Assembly (NCBI RefSeq): GCF_020382885.2
Contig: NC_058510.1
Coordinates: 10,598,862 to 10,662,861, forward strand
DNA: 64,000 nucleotides
Reading direction: 5' to 3'
Source: Scatophagus argus
Lineage: Eukaryota > Chordata > Actinopteri > Scatophagidae
The notes beneath the pieces are model-generated. The model searched no databases. It saw only the letters and a list, made by a program, of their open reading frames with translations, and was not told where the DNA came from. The translations under genes were made by a program, and so were the position numbers. This document shows, in pieces, positions 23,901-37,100 of this stretch; the stretch's first letter is position 1; each line of letters starts with the position of its first letter.

Positions 23901-26900
23901 TTTCCTGGTCACCAAGCTGAAAGAATCTTGTCTTCTTCCTCTTCTTCGTGTCACCACCGTTATCCACCAATTCCCCACTTGCTCCTGTGCTCCGCTGGTG
24001 GTATGCTGGCTAGTATTACCCATGGGAGTAGGATTTCCTGTGGAGCTGTTGGAGGTCATGTCTCTCATGTTACCTCCTGTTGGCAAGTGCTGGTGAAGGA
24101 GTGCAGTAATAGAAGGACTTTGAGGCAATACTCGCTGTTCAGCTGTTCATTTTAACAAATACATGCTCAATGCAAATGATTTTACTTTGTCCTCGATGAT
24201 GTCAGAGCTCCATACTGTTTTATTATTATTTTAAGAGGGAGTGGTCAGTGAGTTTTCTTGCATAACAGTAATTAAATTGAAGTGGTTGGACCATGACCAC
24301 AATTAGAATTCAAAGGTGTGTATGTGTTTGTTTTGGATTATGTATTAAATATCTAATGTTTGGTTTATTTCTCTCTTTTATCAAGAGGTTACTGTAATCT
24401 AATCTGTAAATAATTTGGCAGCACTTGGTTTAAAGATTATGTGACTATTAACTACAGTATTAACATTAAATTAATACACTTTTCTTAAAACATCTGAAAC
24501 AGGTTCCTTTTAACTCACACAAGCATAAGTGTAATTGCTGACTGTTTACATCCAGCATGTCACCTAAAGTTCATTATGAAAACTGGCTATATTCATTTTC
24601 TTAGTGTTAGGCTGTTGTGACATGCCTACGTATGTACAAAGTGTGAGTGCACACACGCTGCTTACATACTGTAATCATGTATGTATATACTGTATGTAAG
24701 CAGCTTTCATCACTCATGCACAAAAGTCAATAAAGAAGTCAGATTTGATTTTCACAAAAAGACTGAGGAAACCAAAATGGCGGCCCTACGATGCTGGTGA
24801 ATATGATGGTGGTGACATGACATGTTACATAATGTTACACCGATTGCACATTTAAAATGCTGTGCGTTTCTATAAGCACATCAAAAGCAGTGTGTAATGA
24901 AACTTTGCACATTGTTACATACACAATACACAAAGATAAAGACAACTAAAGGAAACAGAAAAACTCAAAGCCTCAGACTCAGTTATCGCAGAATGCTAAA
25001 ACATCTGTCAACACACCACCTTTGGCAAAACATCACAACAACTGTTGATATTTCTATACAGTCTGCTCCATTTCAAAGGAATACTTGTCTGGCGCCACAT
25101 AAGTAGGGAAGGAAATTCCCTCAGTGTAAACAGCAGTGTATAGAAAGATCACGCCAATGATAGAGCGACATAGCCTAAATATCTTTAGAGAGGCCCACTA
25201 AAGGCAAGGAAGTGTTTGCTGCCATATGGAGTGATGAGGTGATAAAGTTCAGCAGAAGCGAAGCAGACTTATACTGCACAGAAGTCATAGAGATAAGGCT
25301 GTGGGATGGTTGGTTGGGTGTACGAAGCACAAGACTTTGGCATCTAAGACTGAGATTTATAACCTGTATGTTATGTGTTGTGCGCTGGAGGCTACTAAAC
25401 CACTTGGTAAAGTATGGGCCAAGATGGTGGTTTTGTGTGAGTATTGAAAAGGTCAATCCATGCCATCTACTAAGACCATGATTATACCATAATATTTATA
25501 TTGAGCTTTGAGAGGCCTAAATATATAAACTAATTAATAAAATATTAAGTCATCAGGAGCAGACAAAGTGAGGACTGCTCCAACAGATATATGATCACTG
25601 TGTGGTTTGTGATAATTTGAACAACTGCAGTTTCCTTGTTTAATACTTACCAATAAAGCATAAATTATCCTGAACTGAAATGTTGGGCCGCCTTCTGTCC
25701 TCTCAGGCTAAATCACACACAAATAATTCATAACAAAGCAGCTATATGCTGTCCCCTGTGCAGTGCACCTGATGCGTATTAAAAGACAACACAGCACATA
25801 CAAAGAGACTGGAACCAAAGGGTTGGGTGGGGTGGGGGGTGGGCAAAAGGGGTCCACAGCTCATCTTTGGGCTTGGGGCCCCTTAAGAAATGAATTCAAC
25901 CGTGACTACCTCATTGAGTGGGAAAGTAATACCCTCTGACCCAGTTAAATATTGCAGTATGTATTTATGCATTCAAATCAGTGCTTGGTTGTCAGGTCAA
26001 GGCCATGCAGTTATCTCAAAAATATGCTGACACAATGGCTGGTAAATGTAAAATGTATGAAGACTGCTTTAATCAATTAAATTCTTAGCTCTGCTTACTA
26101 GCTTTGTCTGTATACTGTAAGGATTTTCGTGATAAACTACACACATTTTATCAGCCTAAGAACATGAGAAAGCTATTACTCTGAGTGGAAGCAACAAAAC
26201 AAAATTTCAGTGTTTGTGAGCCAATAATAGATGTTAAAATACCAAACATGAAGCCATAAGGTCAAGAAAAAGCCCACAAAAATAAAAGAATTTACAGATT
26301 AATTTTAAAAATGAGCCCTGACTTCATTTTATACTCCCTAAACCTGAGCTAACATCATCACCCTCTTTTTCTTCTGCCATCACTTCTGTTTATCTGCATA
26401 ATCGCTTCTGCAACACTCGCGTTCATCAGCACCACACATAAACCGAAACCTTGGAGGAAGTTGGGTATTTGCTCTCAGACATGTGGGCACAGTGGGTTTC
26501 ACACTATCTGTGACAACAGCAGAGATAAGGGTTATTAAATGCACTGAAACTGACATTCACCCTAATTCCCACGGATTATGAGGAAGATGGAGGGGAATTT
26601 GACATGTGAAATATTGCCTAAATTCTTGCAGCCAATTACGCAATTCAATGAGCGGCCAACCACTCAGAGACGGGTCACTAGAGATACACCAGCTAAAATA
26701 TTTTCTTTCCTATAGTATGTCTGCAGTGCATTTTTCTAGCAATTTTTGCATAAAAATTATAATATTCTCAGCATTTTTCACTCCCAGGTCTTCCATGCAG
26801 CCGGCACTGCACACACCGTTGTTTGTGTGGCATGTATTTTGCCTGGCATGTTTTCCAAAGCATTTTTGTAGGGACGACAAGCCTTGGTGTGATCAGGCCC

Positions 26901-27680
26901 TGAGAGGTCGGTGCATCTCTTAATTGCATTTCTATTGTGGTAAGCCAACAAGCAGAATCTGCTGTCATCAAACTGAAAGCGATGAGAGAGAATGAGAACA
27001 GTTACATGAACATTGTGTTGATTGTAGGATAGATAGTTTGGACTTGCGGAAGAATAAATGAAAGAACTTTAAAAGGGATTAAAGGTAAAACTTTGTCACA
27101 AGAAGTAAAAGCGGCATGAACATGTCTCCATGGACAGTTAATGTATTAAATTGACAAAATAAGCTCATAAACCAAATTTACACTGATAGTTGCACTCTAT
27201 TTGTGTCACACCTGAGATGAACTTATAAGAAGAGTATACATGTGTACTGCATGTTGTTATTATCATGTAAGACGACTCACAACTCAGTGCTTCTGTGTAG
27301 TCACATAATAGTTAATGGTTTACCAGGGTTATCCTTGTTCAGACCACTAAAGAAAGTTAATATGTAAAAGCAACAATGGTGACAGCCTGAGCTTGGGTCA
27401 AAATTTCAATTTAATGTTTTTTGAATGAACAACATTCAATTTGTTCCCAAAGCTGTTTGTAAACTGCTGAAAAAAGCATCAGATATGAGGCCTCACAGGG
27501 TGCGGTTGTCTTTTGTGTGCTCCAGACCTCTGGCACCATGTGTTGGTATTCTGATAACATACAGTCACTCTGATATCGTACTGTATGTTCTTTTTAAAGA
27601 GACACTGAGAGAGTAAAAGATCAGACCTACACTAGCCTATAGGTGAACTGTTCAAAAAAAATGAGTGACCACTGTCCCCA
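20906..27680. other. Gene-poor intergenic stretch
   Basis: No supported gene. One near-perfect inverted repeat lies at 24657-24704. A minus-strand frame at 22860-23108 has protein-like composition but no recognised family and no splice support. A C run lies at about 21393-21401 and a G-rich tract at about 25822-25852. Otherwise this is AT-rich sequence. Confidence 0.45.
24657..24704. repeat. Near-perfect inverted repeat (hairpin)
   Basis: Arms at 24657-24673 and 24688-24704 pair over 17 bases with one mismatch, around a 14-base loop. The arm reads 'gctgcttacatac' outward to inward. The loop is itself AT-rich and partly palindromic. It could be a cruciform-forming site, a relic of a small inverted-repeat transposon or the stem of a short RNA hairpin. 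The stem is shorter than that of a typical microRNA precursor. Confidence 0.7.
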
Positions 27681-27686
27681 AATGTT

Positions 27687-27730
27687 TTTATTTTACTTTA
27701 TTTTATTTTATTTTATTTTATTTTATTTGA
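27687..27730. repeat. (TTTTA)n pentanucleotide microsatellite
   Basis: About eight tandem TTTTA units with one substituted unit near the start. Confidence 0.9.
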
Positions 27731-27813
27731 CATTAAATTTTTCATCTAATACTACTACTCTAATACTTTCATCTAATACCTGTTCCTGAGCCGCATACAC
27801 AGAAAATAACATG

Positions 27814-28161
27814 CGAAGAATCAGCTTTATTGACAGTATATATATTTTTACATACACACACTGAATTCGTCTTCTGCATTTGACCCATCCTTAGTTGAAC
27901 ACACACATGCACCACCCAGCAAATTACATGCAGTGAAACACACACAGGAGCAGTGGGCAGCATCAAGCGCCCAGGGAGCATATTGATGGGGTTAAGTGCC
28001 TTGCTCAAGGGCACATCAGCCAGCTAATGGAGGGGGGGGGGCATTTTTCGCATTAATCACTCCACCACACCCAAACTTTTCCTGCCCGTCCGGTGGGGGA
28101 ATCGAACCGGTGACCCTCCGATCACAAGCTGCTTCTCCAACCTTTAGGCCACGGCTGCCCC
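27814..28161 (-). mobile_element. tRNA-derived SINE, copy 2, with intact A and B boxes
   Basis: On the minus strand the head reads like a tRNA: an A-box-like TGGCCTAAAGG (complement of 28141-28151) and a B box GGTTCGATTCC (complement of 28098-28108), about 33 bases apart, the arrangement used by RNA polymerase III. The body and tail match copy 1 at 20445-20779. The tail includes a short TA run and the complement of 'gaatcagctttatt'. The source tRNA cannot be assigned with confidence. Confidence 0.8.
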
Positions 28162-31100
28162 CATGCACTCTAAGAAATGGATGAAAGAACACAACTGCTG
28201 TTTTGGACCTTTCATACATACAGAAGCAGATGGAGTTTAGCAAATTATCATGGAATTTCACCTTTAAATTTAATCTTAACAAGAAGTCCTTTAAGGTCAA
28301 ATATATAAGACTGAACATTAATATAACACATATTAATATAACAGCTAAAAAGTATTTGTTAGCTATCGATATGGTAGAATAATGGTGTCCTGAACGAGTC
28401 ATCAACTTTCTCAATATTTAGTTACAGTGAATGTATAAATTTAACCTGTAAAGTGCAGACAAAAATGGAAATCTAAACATCTGCAATTCCACGCAGCTTT
28501 CCGAGCATCATTTACTGAGGAAGTTCACGTGTTACAACTGAAAGTTCCAACACAGATGAGTTCTGGTTCTCGATTCCGTTTCCCGTTTCACAGAATAAAA
28601 ACTCTATATTAAATAAGTCACTTTTTTTTTATCACGCTGGTTGATATTTTGAGAGTAAATGTACTTTCACAATGTTTGAATTTATTTATACACGTGAGGC
28701 AACTCAAGCATTTAGTGTTTTTAGAGTCAGTATTTGTATTCTTTCACAATTAATGCAAATATCCTCCTATGCTCCAAACATTGCTCATAAAACAGCAAAG
28801 ATCTACTCACAGCACCAGAGATACTGCAGCACATCTGTGCAGTCTAGTGAAAACTGAGTGCAACTGAAGTGTCATCTACCACAGTGGCTCGTCTCCAGGC
28901 CCAGTGGCTGTACAAGAGTACACGAAATGGCAGTTTCATTGTGAATGTGACAAATACACACAACGAAGACCTTGGGGGGGTCAAAGCTACAAATCTGCGA
29001 GGAGTTGATGCACGTATGTTTGCATGGATGTGTGTGTGGATGGTAGAAGCAAAGAGGCAGGAGGACAGAGACGGATAAACAAAGATTGCTCACAAAGTAT
29101 GCATGGACACGTTCCAAAGTGAGCGTTGCTGACTACAGCTGTTTCACCAGATGGACATGACCTCTCTCGCTGTCTTGAGCAGGTGTAATGTTAAATTTAT
29201 TCACTGACATTCTGCACAGCAGCCTGATACAGTGATTTATTGTTGACACCAAGCAAGCATATTTCTCCAAATATTATGCTTTAATTTCTCCAGTAGAATT
29301 TGCTTTAAAAGTTTTTTTTTGCAAAACCTGCATCAACAAGTTAGCTAAATGCTAGCACTCAAGTTTCTACCATTTAAGCAAGAGTTCATAAGGATGCATC
29401 TGTGAGGCACCAGAGAAACATGAGAAACACTGAATTTTTGTGCCAAACTTGCAAGGATACAGTTTATTAATAATGATGCTTATTTCTACTTTTCAGCTTC
29501 GTTCTTTGATCTCCTAATTTTCGCAGTTTGGTTAGGTTTGGGAAAACATCATGATTTGAGTTAAAATATGTACAGAGTTACATAAATGTTTTCGTACTTT
29601 GTGTTCATAAGTTAAAATGACTCTTGCTTGACTTTTGGTTTCACACAGGACAGGGACAGCAACCTCCTGTGTTTCTCTGACCCACCTATCCACACAAATG
29701 TCCTCCGTCTGTGGACTTGCTCTTATACTACGTCACCTGACTTCCTTCTTTGCTACCGTCATAACTATAAGGCCACTAGAGGTCACTGCCTAGCAATGAG
29801 CGTAAATATGAGTCAATCTATTTGGCCGTTTTTCTTATGAAGACGGGCTACATATTATTTCTAATTCAAAATATTAATCTCGCTTCCTTACATGTAATGT
29901 GGCTACAGTACATTCATGAGGTTACTACCCTGCTCGTATGCCATGGAAAAAAACTCACTTGGGCGAATATGCAAGAAGTGATGTTTAAAAATGGGTTCAT
30001 CAAACATTATGTAACAGCAGCACTGTGTGATTGCCCCTTTGCTGCTTTGATGAGTTGCTCTGATCTCTGCGCAGATAATGGTAATTGCAGTTAATTATCG
30101 TGCTGTAATACACAGAGGCATCAGGGAACTGCTTGGGCTGGGTGTTGTTTTCTGTTACCACATGTGAGATGCTGCTCCTAAATCTGATGCATAAGCCTTC
30201 TGACCTGAATTCAGTATTTGGATGCTTGTTTTTAAGACACACGCACACACACGTTGCTCCAGGGTTCTCAGTAGGAAACAAAACATTAGATTTCGGCTCA
30301 AGCTAGAGCATTTATGTCAGGATGTATTTAATATTCACTTCAGTAATTCATGAATAGAAAGCAGACTATTTTTCATGACATTTCTCTGACCTACACATGT
30401 GATTTCATCCACAACAATGGTCTTATCTACCAAGCTCAAAAAACAGATACTGACTGTGTCTTATTGTTGGCAAAGCAAACACGAATGCCTTCGTCATTTG
30501 AAGTAAAAACAGACAGAGCAATATGCCAGCTGACTGACATCCCCACCAGTGAGCATGAGGAGGTCATCGACCGACCTCCTTATGCAACCAGGCACACAAT
30601 CTGTCTGGCACCACCATATCAGTGCAAACTGATGTACAAATACTGAAAGAGATGAGGGAACGGGTTTGTCCAAAAAAGACAGCTATTTATGGACGGTGAT
30701 CACAGGTTTATGTGTTTGTACATCACACATGGAGTGACCATCAGAGTTTGTAGGTTCGTGGGACATGGAGGGGGGGGGGGTGACAAAATAAAAGAAAATC
30801 CAAAAACAGCATTTAAGGGATAAAGCTGAAAGCGTCTAGATTTTGCAAGTAAGGCTTAACAGATCATAATTCGATAGTTCTGTTTTTCCTCTAAAGACAA
30901 AGGTCACTTGTGTGAGTCCTTCAGGACTTTTCTTTGATCTGTACCTTGTAATTTCTTTGTAATTAACTCTAAAAATGCTTATGCATTTCAAACCATGGAG
31001 TACTTTTCTGTGTTATAATTTAAAATGAGGTGAAGTGCAGTCAAGCATCGTTTTCTACTGCATGTCAATAAAGGTGGAAAAACATAGCGAGCATCCACTA

Positions 31101-34100
31101 AATAAGGGAAAACTTGCTCTTATCCCTGACGAGCAAATGGTTGTTTCAGTGGCTAATATTTTGAGTCACAACAAAACATTGTTTTCAGGTTCACAGGGAT
31201 TATATCAGACCATTTCCTTCTTCTACTCAAACCATCGACATGTTCTATAAGGTGATTATAAATGAACAAAGGTCTGCATTTATCAATAATTAAGACAGTG
31301 TTAATTATGTTCATTCGTGGGTGGTTTACACCTGAGGCTTAGTCATGTTCCTTGGGAATTTAACCTGATCCTACATAGCACTGCTGAACATTTCTTTGGG
31401 AAACAGTGAAAACCACTGTAAATTAAAAAAAAGAAAAAGAAAAAAAACGTCGGGAGCTGAGAGTCTCAGCTTTGGGTCAAGGTCGTTCTTAATATCCTTA
31501 GAAAGTAGATCTCATTATCTTAATATAGCACACAACAGCTTTAATCCAAAGCCTCTCTGCAAACACAATCACAGACTGTGAGACTGCATGTTCACTGACC
31601 ATTAAATATCTTGAAGGAGACAGGTTTAATACGATTTCAGTTTTCATCTTAGACTTTAACCTAATTCTGTTGGTGAAACAGGACTTTGACTTGTATGTTT
31701 CCCAAAGACCTCTGACCGGAGCCTCTCAGCACGTACGTATGTTGGACTGATCAAATGGGAAAACACGGCTCAAGTGTTTGGGGTGGCTGGAACAAATTTG
31801 TACATTAATGCATGTAGGTCTCCTTGCAAATCGCACATCCATATGGGGCCAGATTTTACAGGTCAAAGTCCATTTAACTGTCTGCTTGTTTTTTTCTTTT
31901 TAAACTGTGGATTGTGAGTGTAATAATGTTAGGAGTGCAAAGCTAAAACAATGGGTCTCTCTTTTAAGTAACAATAGTGATATCAACATATGACAGTGAA
32001 TGAATGTTATTTCACTTGAATTATAAGTTACTGGCCAACATGTTATAGATATATTTGATTTGATTTGTCGCTGTCTTAACAAGGCAACAGTGGCTTTAAT
32101 GCACTGTTTCTAATTGCACAAAGAGGATTAGCAAATCCGAGTATTGCAGGGTTCAGTGGGGCCAACAATCATTCATGATCTTATGCATCAACAACATCTG
32201 AGGTGGACTTGGTACAGTTGTTAGCAGGTTAGTAGTTGTTAGCAGAACATAAACCAGGCAGGATTTCTGCCAGATTTATGTCCTTTCACCACAATGTTCC
32301 TTTTGCCACACTATGCTACACCCAAATGAGTCATTTCTAGTGATGGTTACCAGGTATGGTAAAAAGCCCTGTGAAGATAAGAGACAGAGAAACATTATCG
32401 ATCTGTCAGGATATGAGCTCGTTGTAGCAGTAAGGGTTCAGGTTTCAGTAGCAATGAAACTTAAGTACACAGTGAGCATAACAGGCAATAAAATGAGAAA
32501 AAAAATCCTATAAATAGCATCTTGTGTGTTGGGATTATGGAAAGAGCAGAAAGAGGCAGCCTCAACCTACTGCCAAATTAATCATTGTTGGTACAAATTG
32601 TGGAAAACTGTGAATTTCCATTGAATTCAGTGAATTTCCAAGCTTAAGCTTAAGATATCATAAGATCATTGTACAAGAGCACAACACAGAGCTGCTAATG
32701 TATGTGTTGTCCATTTGATTGCAGAGAGCCAGTCTGTGAGAGATGCACACTGACAACTTTGGGCCCAACAATCACTAAACTAAACTGCAGAAAAAAAATT
32801 CTTTTCCAACAGATGGACTTCCTAAGAGATGAAAAGTCTCCCGCCTCACCTGAGAAAGACCATCTGTTACTAGCATTGTCAGTCATGTCCATAAACAATA
32901 AGATAATCATGGGAATGAACAAGACAGGATGTTGCTGTTATTTCTTCTCTGTTTAGTCCCCCTAAGAAATCCTGCACACAGATACACTTTTGTGGCTCTT
33001 GACTCTTATAGGACTAAGAATGGTTTCTTGCCAGCAAACCAGGGGGAGACGGGCAGCTGGGAGCCAGAAATAACGGGTGTGCTGGATTCAGCGTACACAT
33101 TGCACGTGTCAAGTCTCCCTTCGGATAACACTGTTGTGTGCCCTGTAATGGGGAGACACAGAAACAAGGCCAGCTCCCAACTGTGCTGAAGCCTAAGTGA
33201 CTGAAAGCACAGAAGACGCCTGCAGTGACACACAATTCTCTCAACTCTGCATGGTATGCGATAATAAAATGTGAATATGGCAAGTGGCAATCTAGAGCCT
33301 TGAGTATGGATTTAGTAAGCTGGCAGCATCTTTCCTTTTCGCTTTTTATCACCAGATGTCATCCATTCATCACCTGCTGGGTGACAAAGGCAAAAATCAC
33401 ACACTTCATACACTGTAAAACACCATGCAGAAATTAAATAAATGGAATCAACTAATCTTTTATTATTAATTTAAATATATGTGTCAGTGTAACTAAAAAA
33501 AACTAACCTCTATATTCAACTCACATTTTCGTGGTCGAACCAGCTCAAGATGTCACAGCATAGTCGAAAGCGTCATCACGTATGGTAACTTGACCATTCT
33601 GTGAAACTTACAATTGATAGGACGGCAACATATCGATCCTATGCCGGTGCTTATGTTTCTCTTGTCATGTGGACTCTTTCCAGCCAGTCATGCTTGGTTT
33701 AGGTTGTGATGAATGTGACTCACAAGCCTGGTTTGAAGTGACGTGGAGGTGGGGCTTTCTCACAAAGGTATATGTTGTGTTCAGTTCAAGTTGTTTTGAA
33801 TGCACCAGTAATTTATCTAATTAGCTTAGCTTATGGTTTCATGGACCTTCTGTTTTCATGTAGAACATGAGCACTGTTCATGTCCTTTTCATATTTCAGC
33901 AAAATGCTGTTTTATAGGTTTAATTTTGTCCTGACTTGTGTCGATAATTTTCCTCAAACTACGATCAATTTAAGCCTCTGCTACGATGGTTAAACTTTTC
34001 CCATCTGGTAACGCTGCAGGGCCTTGCTTGTTGCTGGTGATGGTCAGGAAGCTGTAAGTGTTTATACAATAGCTTTCATGGAAATGGTGTGCATTAAGCA

Positions 34101-37100
34101 TCTGCTGCAACCTGAAATTCCCTCAGGGGCACACACTGAAACGGACATGAATGAATATCAATAGTCCAAGGCTTGAAGGTTGTTTTTTTTCTCTCTCTCT
34201 CTCTCTCTCTCTCTGGCAGAATAAAATGAAGTGCCAAGAATCAGCTGAAATCCTGTTCGTTAGGGGCTCATTCAGATGCATATGAACCCTGCGAGTTTCT
34301 CTCTCAGCCTCGCGCTCCCGCTCGGTTTTCTTTTGAAAGGCCAGTTTTCTCTCCCTCCAGCTCTGCGGCTTGTGTTCTGTGAGCGTGTCCTGTGAATAGC
34401 AAAGAGCTTCTGGCATTCCTTTTACAGATGACCACTTCTCCCTTTGTTACACTGATGACAAACTTTTGCAGAGGAGACGTGCTTCTCTTGGTGACACTGA
34501 GGACTGAAGATACCGTATTTGAGTCTGTCCATAGTAGTCACATTTCAGCTTTTGGACTATTAAAAAAGTAGAGGAGAGTAAAGAAGAAGATTTTGGTAGC
34601 AAATGTTTTTGCCTTCGTTTGACAGTAGAAAAATGCATGGAACCTAATGAGCACTGTAGATGCATATGTGTGCATATGTGTCGGTCTGTGTGTGTGTGAT
34701 AATGTATCTCCACTTTACGAGCAGCAGCAGTTGTACATACTTGTCTGGCATACTGTATGGTGCAGTGTTTAACATAACACCTCCTGGTGGACTCACTGCA
34801 GTGGACAAGTATGGCAAATTTCCAGGTTTTTGAAAACGAGGCTGCAGACAGTACAAGAACAGTGCCGCAATCAGCCTGTCCTCCAGTAAAACTTTATCAA
34901 AATTCATAGATGAATTAATAAAGAAAATATTCAGTAACTGTGACACAAACCTACACAGACAAGATACAGAAGGCACTGCAACTCCACAGCTTTGTTCGCC
35001 ACTGTTGTTTCTGGCTCTGGTCCATCTGTGAGCACTTTTTAATTCATTTGATCAGTGCTGAAATCTAATTTGAATAAAAATAGCGATTACGTGAAGTCTT
35101 ACATAATGTAATCCCTGTAGAGCAAACAGATTCAATCAAATCTGTGCCATGGTGGAGTTCTTCGGAATTTCATTTAACTGGTAGTGAGAGTCTCACACTG
35201 GGATGAAGTGCCTAAGAAAGGTTTTAAGGAACATGTGCGAACCGCCATCATTTATGCAGTTAGCCAGCTGTCAGCGAACATACACTGACCAGATGTATAA
35301 GGCCCGTACCTTAGTGTATTTCCTCCATATGTCAACTTCCTCAAGTATACACAAGAGAATCCAAAAGAAAACAAAACACTCAACTTAAACATTTACCAGA
35401 CCATTCTTATCATTCTTCCTCTGTACATATTGCGGTCTAAAGTTTCACTGCACTCTTTCTGACTTATTAGACCTAAGATCCTTAATGAATATGTGAATGA
35501 ATGAAATGTTTAAACAACTCAGATTGGGACTTGGTACTGTCATCATTTGCGTCTGTAATGTAACACACTCGGATTACATAAAACTGTGTCCCCAATCCAG
35601 TTGGTCCTAATGAATCATCTGGACTCAGTTTGTGTATTTTTGGACCCCGTCTGTCTGAGAAAAAGGACAGAGGAGGTCAGAGTCGTTTGCTGTTGTATGA
35701 GGGAGCTGCACTGTGATTACTCCCCCTTCGAATGTTTTTCCATGCCACTCATCCATCACAGTCCCTGCCCTCAGACCAAATGTGCTGTGCATGTGCAACT
35801 GCTAAGATTTCCACCAAAGGTACAGGGTGTACTTGTTTCTGCATAATGACGTAATTATTGTAAGTTAGTAACATAATTACAGTCTAAAATGTAGCAGGGG
35901 GGTAAAGTGTAGGTACACAATATGAACATCATGAAGGAATCTTTGCAATCTTTTACATCAAATAACCCCATCGGTCCAGTCACCAGAATACATTCATACA
36001 GATGCAGTCGATTTGTAACATTCATGCCTATCATGCATTTTGCCATGTAATATCATGTTTCGATTATTTGTATTTGAGCTAACTTTCTGATCAGGAGGAG
36101 TAGGAGGAGGAGGGTGTGACAGCATAACACTAAGGAAAGAAACCAAACATTTAGCAGTCATGTTTGTGGCAACAAAACCAAGTATTGTACATGATCTGGT
36201 TCATGTGCCTAAATCTAAGCAGATCCTAAGTCCGCTGCTGTCAAAACATAAAACTGCAACATGAAGAAGTGTAAAGTTTCAACAAATGTGTTGTTTCCAG
36301 AAGCATACAATGCCAACATTTAATCTGGTAATCAGGCTGACCGAGCAGAACAAGATTTTTTCATATCCACCGTCTGCATCCACTGACTGCATGTGTGTCC
36401 TCTGCTGCTGGGTCATCATTTCATCCAGTTTATAGGGAACTATCTCTAGACCCTGAAGTCCTCCTCCTTTAGTGTATTTCGTCTCAGTGCCTTGGCGTCA
36501 TTACTCTCACCAACCTCATTTCCATCTCTGCAGCAGACAGCTGAATGTTACCTGCCCAGCACAACATGGCAGAAATAGCTGACAGACACAGGAGGATTTA
36601 GCAGCTGGAGAAAACAGGTGCCAGGTGGAGGGTGGAGGGAAACACTCCAAATGGACAGCTATTTGCTAACACATTGACCATATCAACTCATAAAGACTAA
36701 GATAATAACATGTCAGTGTTGCTTTTACAACATGTTCCTCTTCGATTCTGAGATACCCCTGATTGCTCATATGTGTGTTTAATGAAACGTGTTTCCTCCA
36801 CATGAGCTATGCATGACATAATGAAGAACAGGAATATAACTTTAAGTAACATCACTTTCCCGGATTTTGCACATCTCCTGAGTTTACAAAACTGTGCGAT
36901 CAATTGTGTGAAGTCTTCATACATATCGTGCGTATGCAGGACTATTCCTTATGACAGATACAGACAAATGAGGGTACAGATCAAGGGTGAAGTTTGGTAT
37001 TATTAGTTAGCATACCAACTAAAGCCTCAATACTAACCAGGCCATGCAAAATCATCCAAACCCAATAGATACTAATTTGCTTAGTGGGACATTCTGGTCA

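Noticed and set aside
28098-28161. A genuine tRNA gene on the minus strand
   Set aside because: A and B boxes are present, but the sequence continues into a SINE body found again at 20445-20779, and I could not fold a complete cloverleaf with an acceptor stem.
28016-28414. 132-codon minus-strand frame
   Set aside because: Its C-terminal half is the SINE head, and the rest is AT-rich sequence; chance open frame.
33006-33352. Overlapping 94- and 112-codon minus-strand frames
   Set aside because: Two frames over the same bases, no family resemblance and no splice context.
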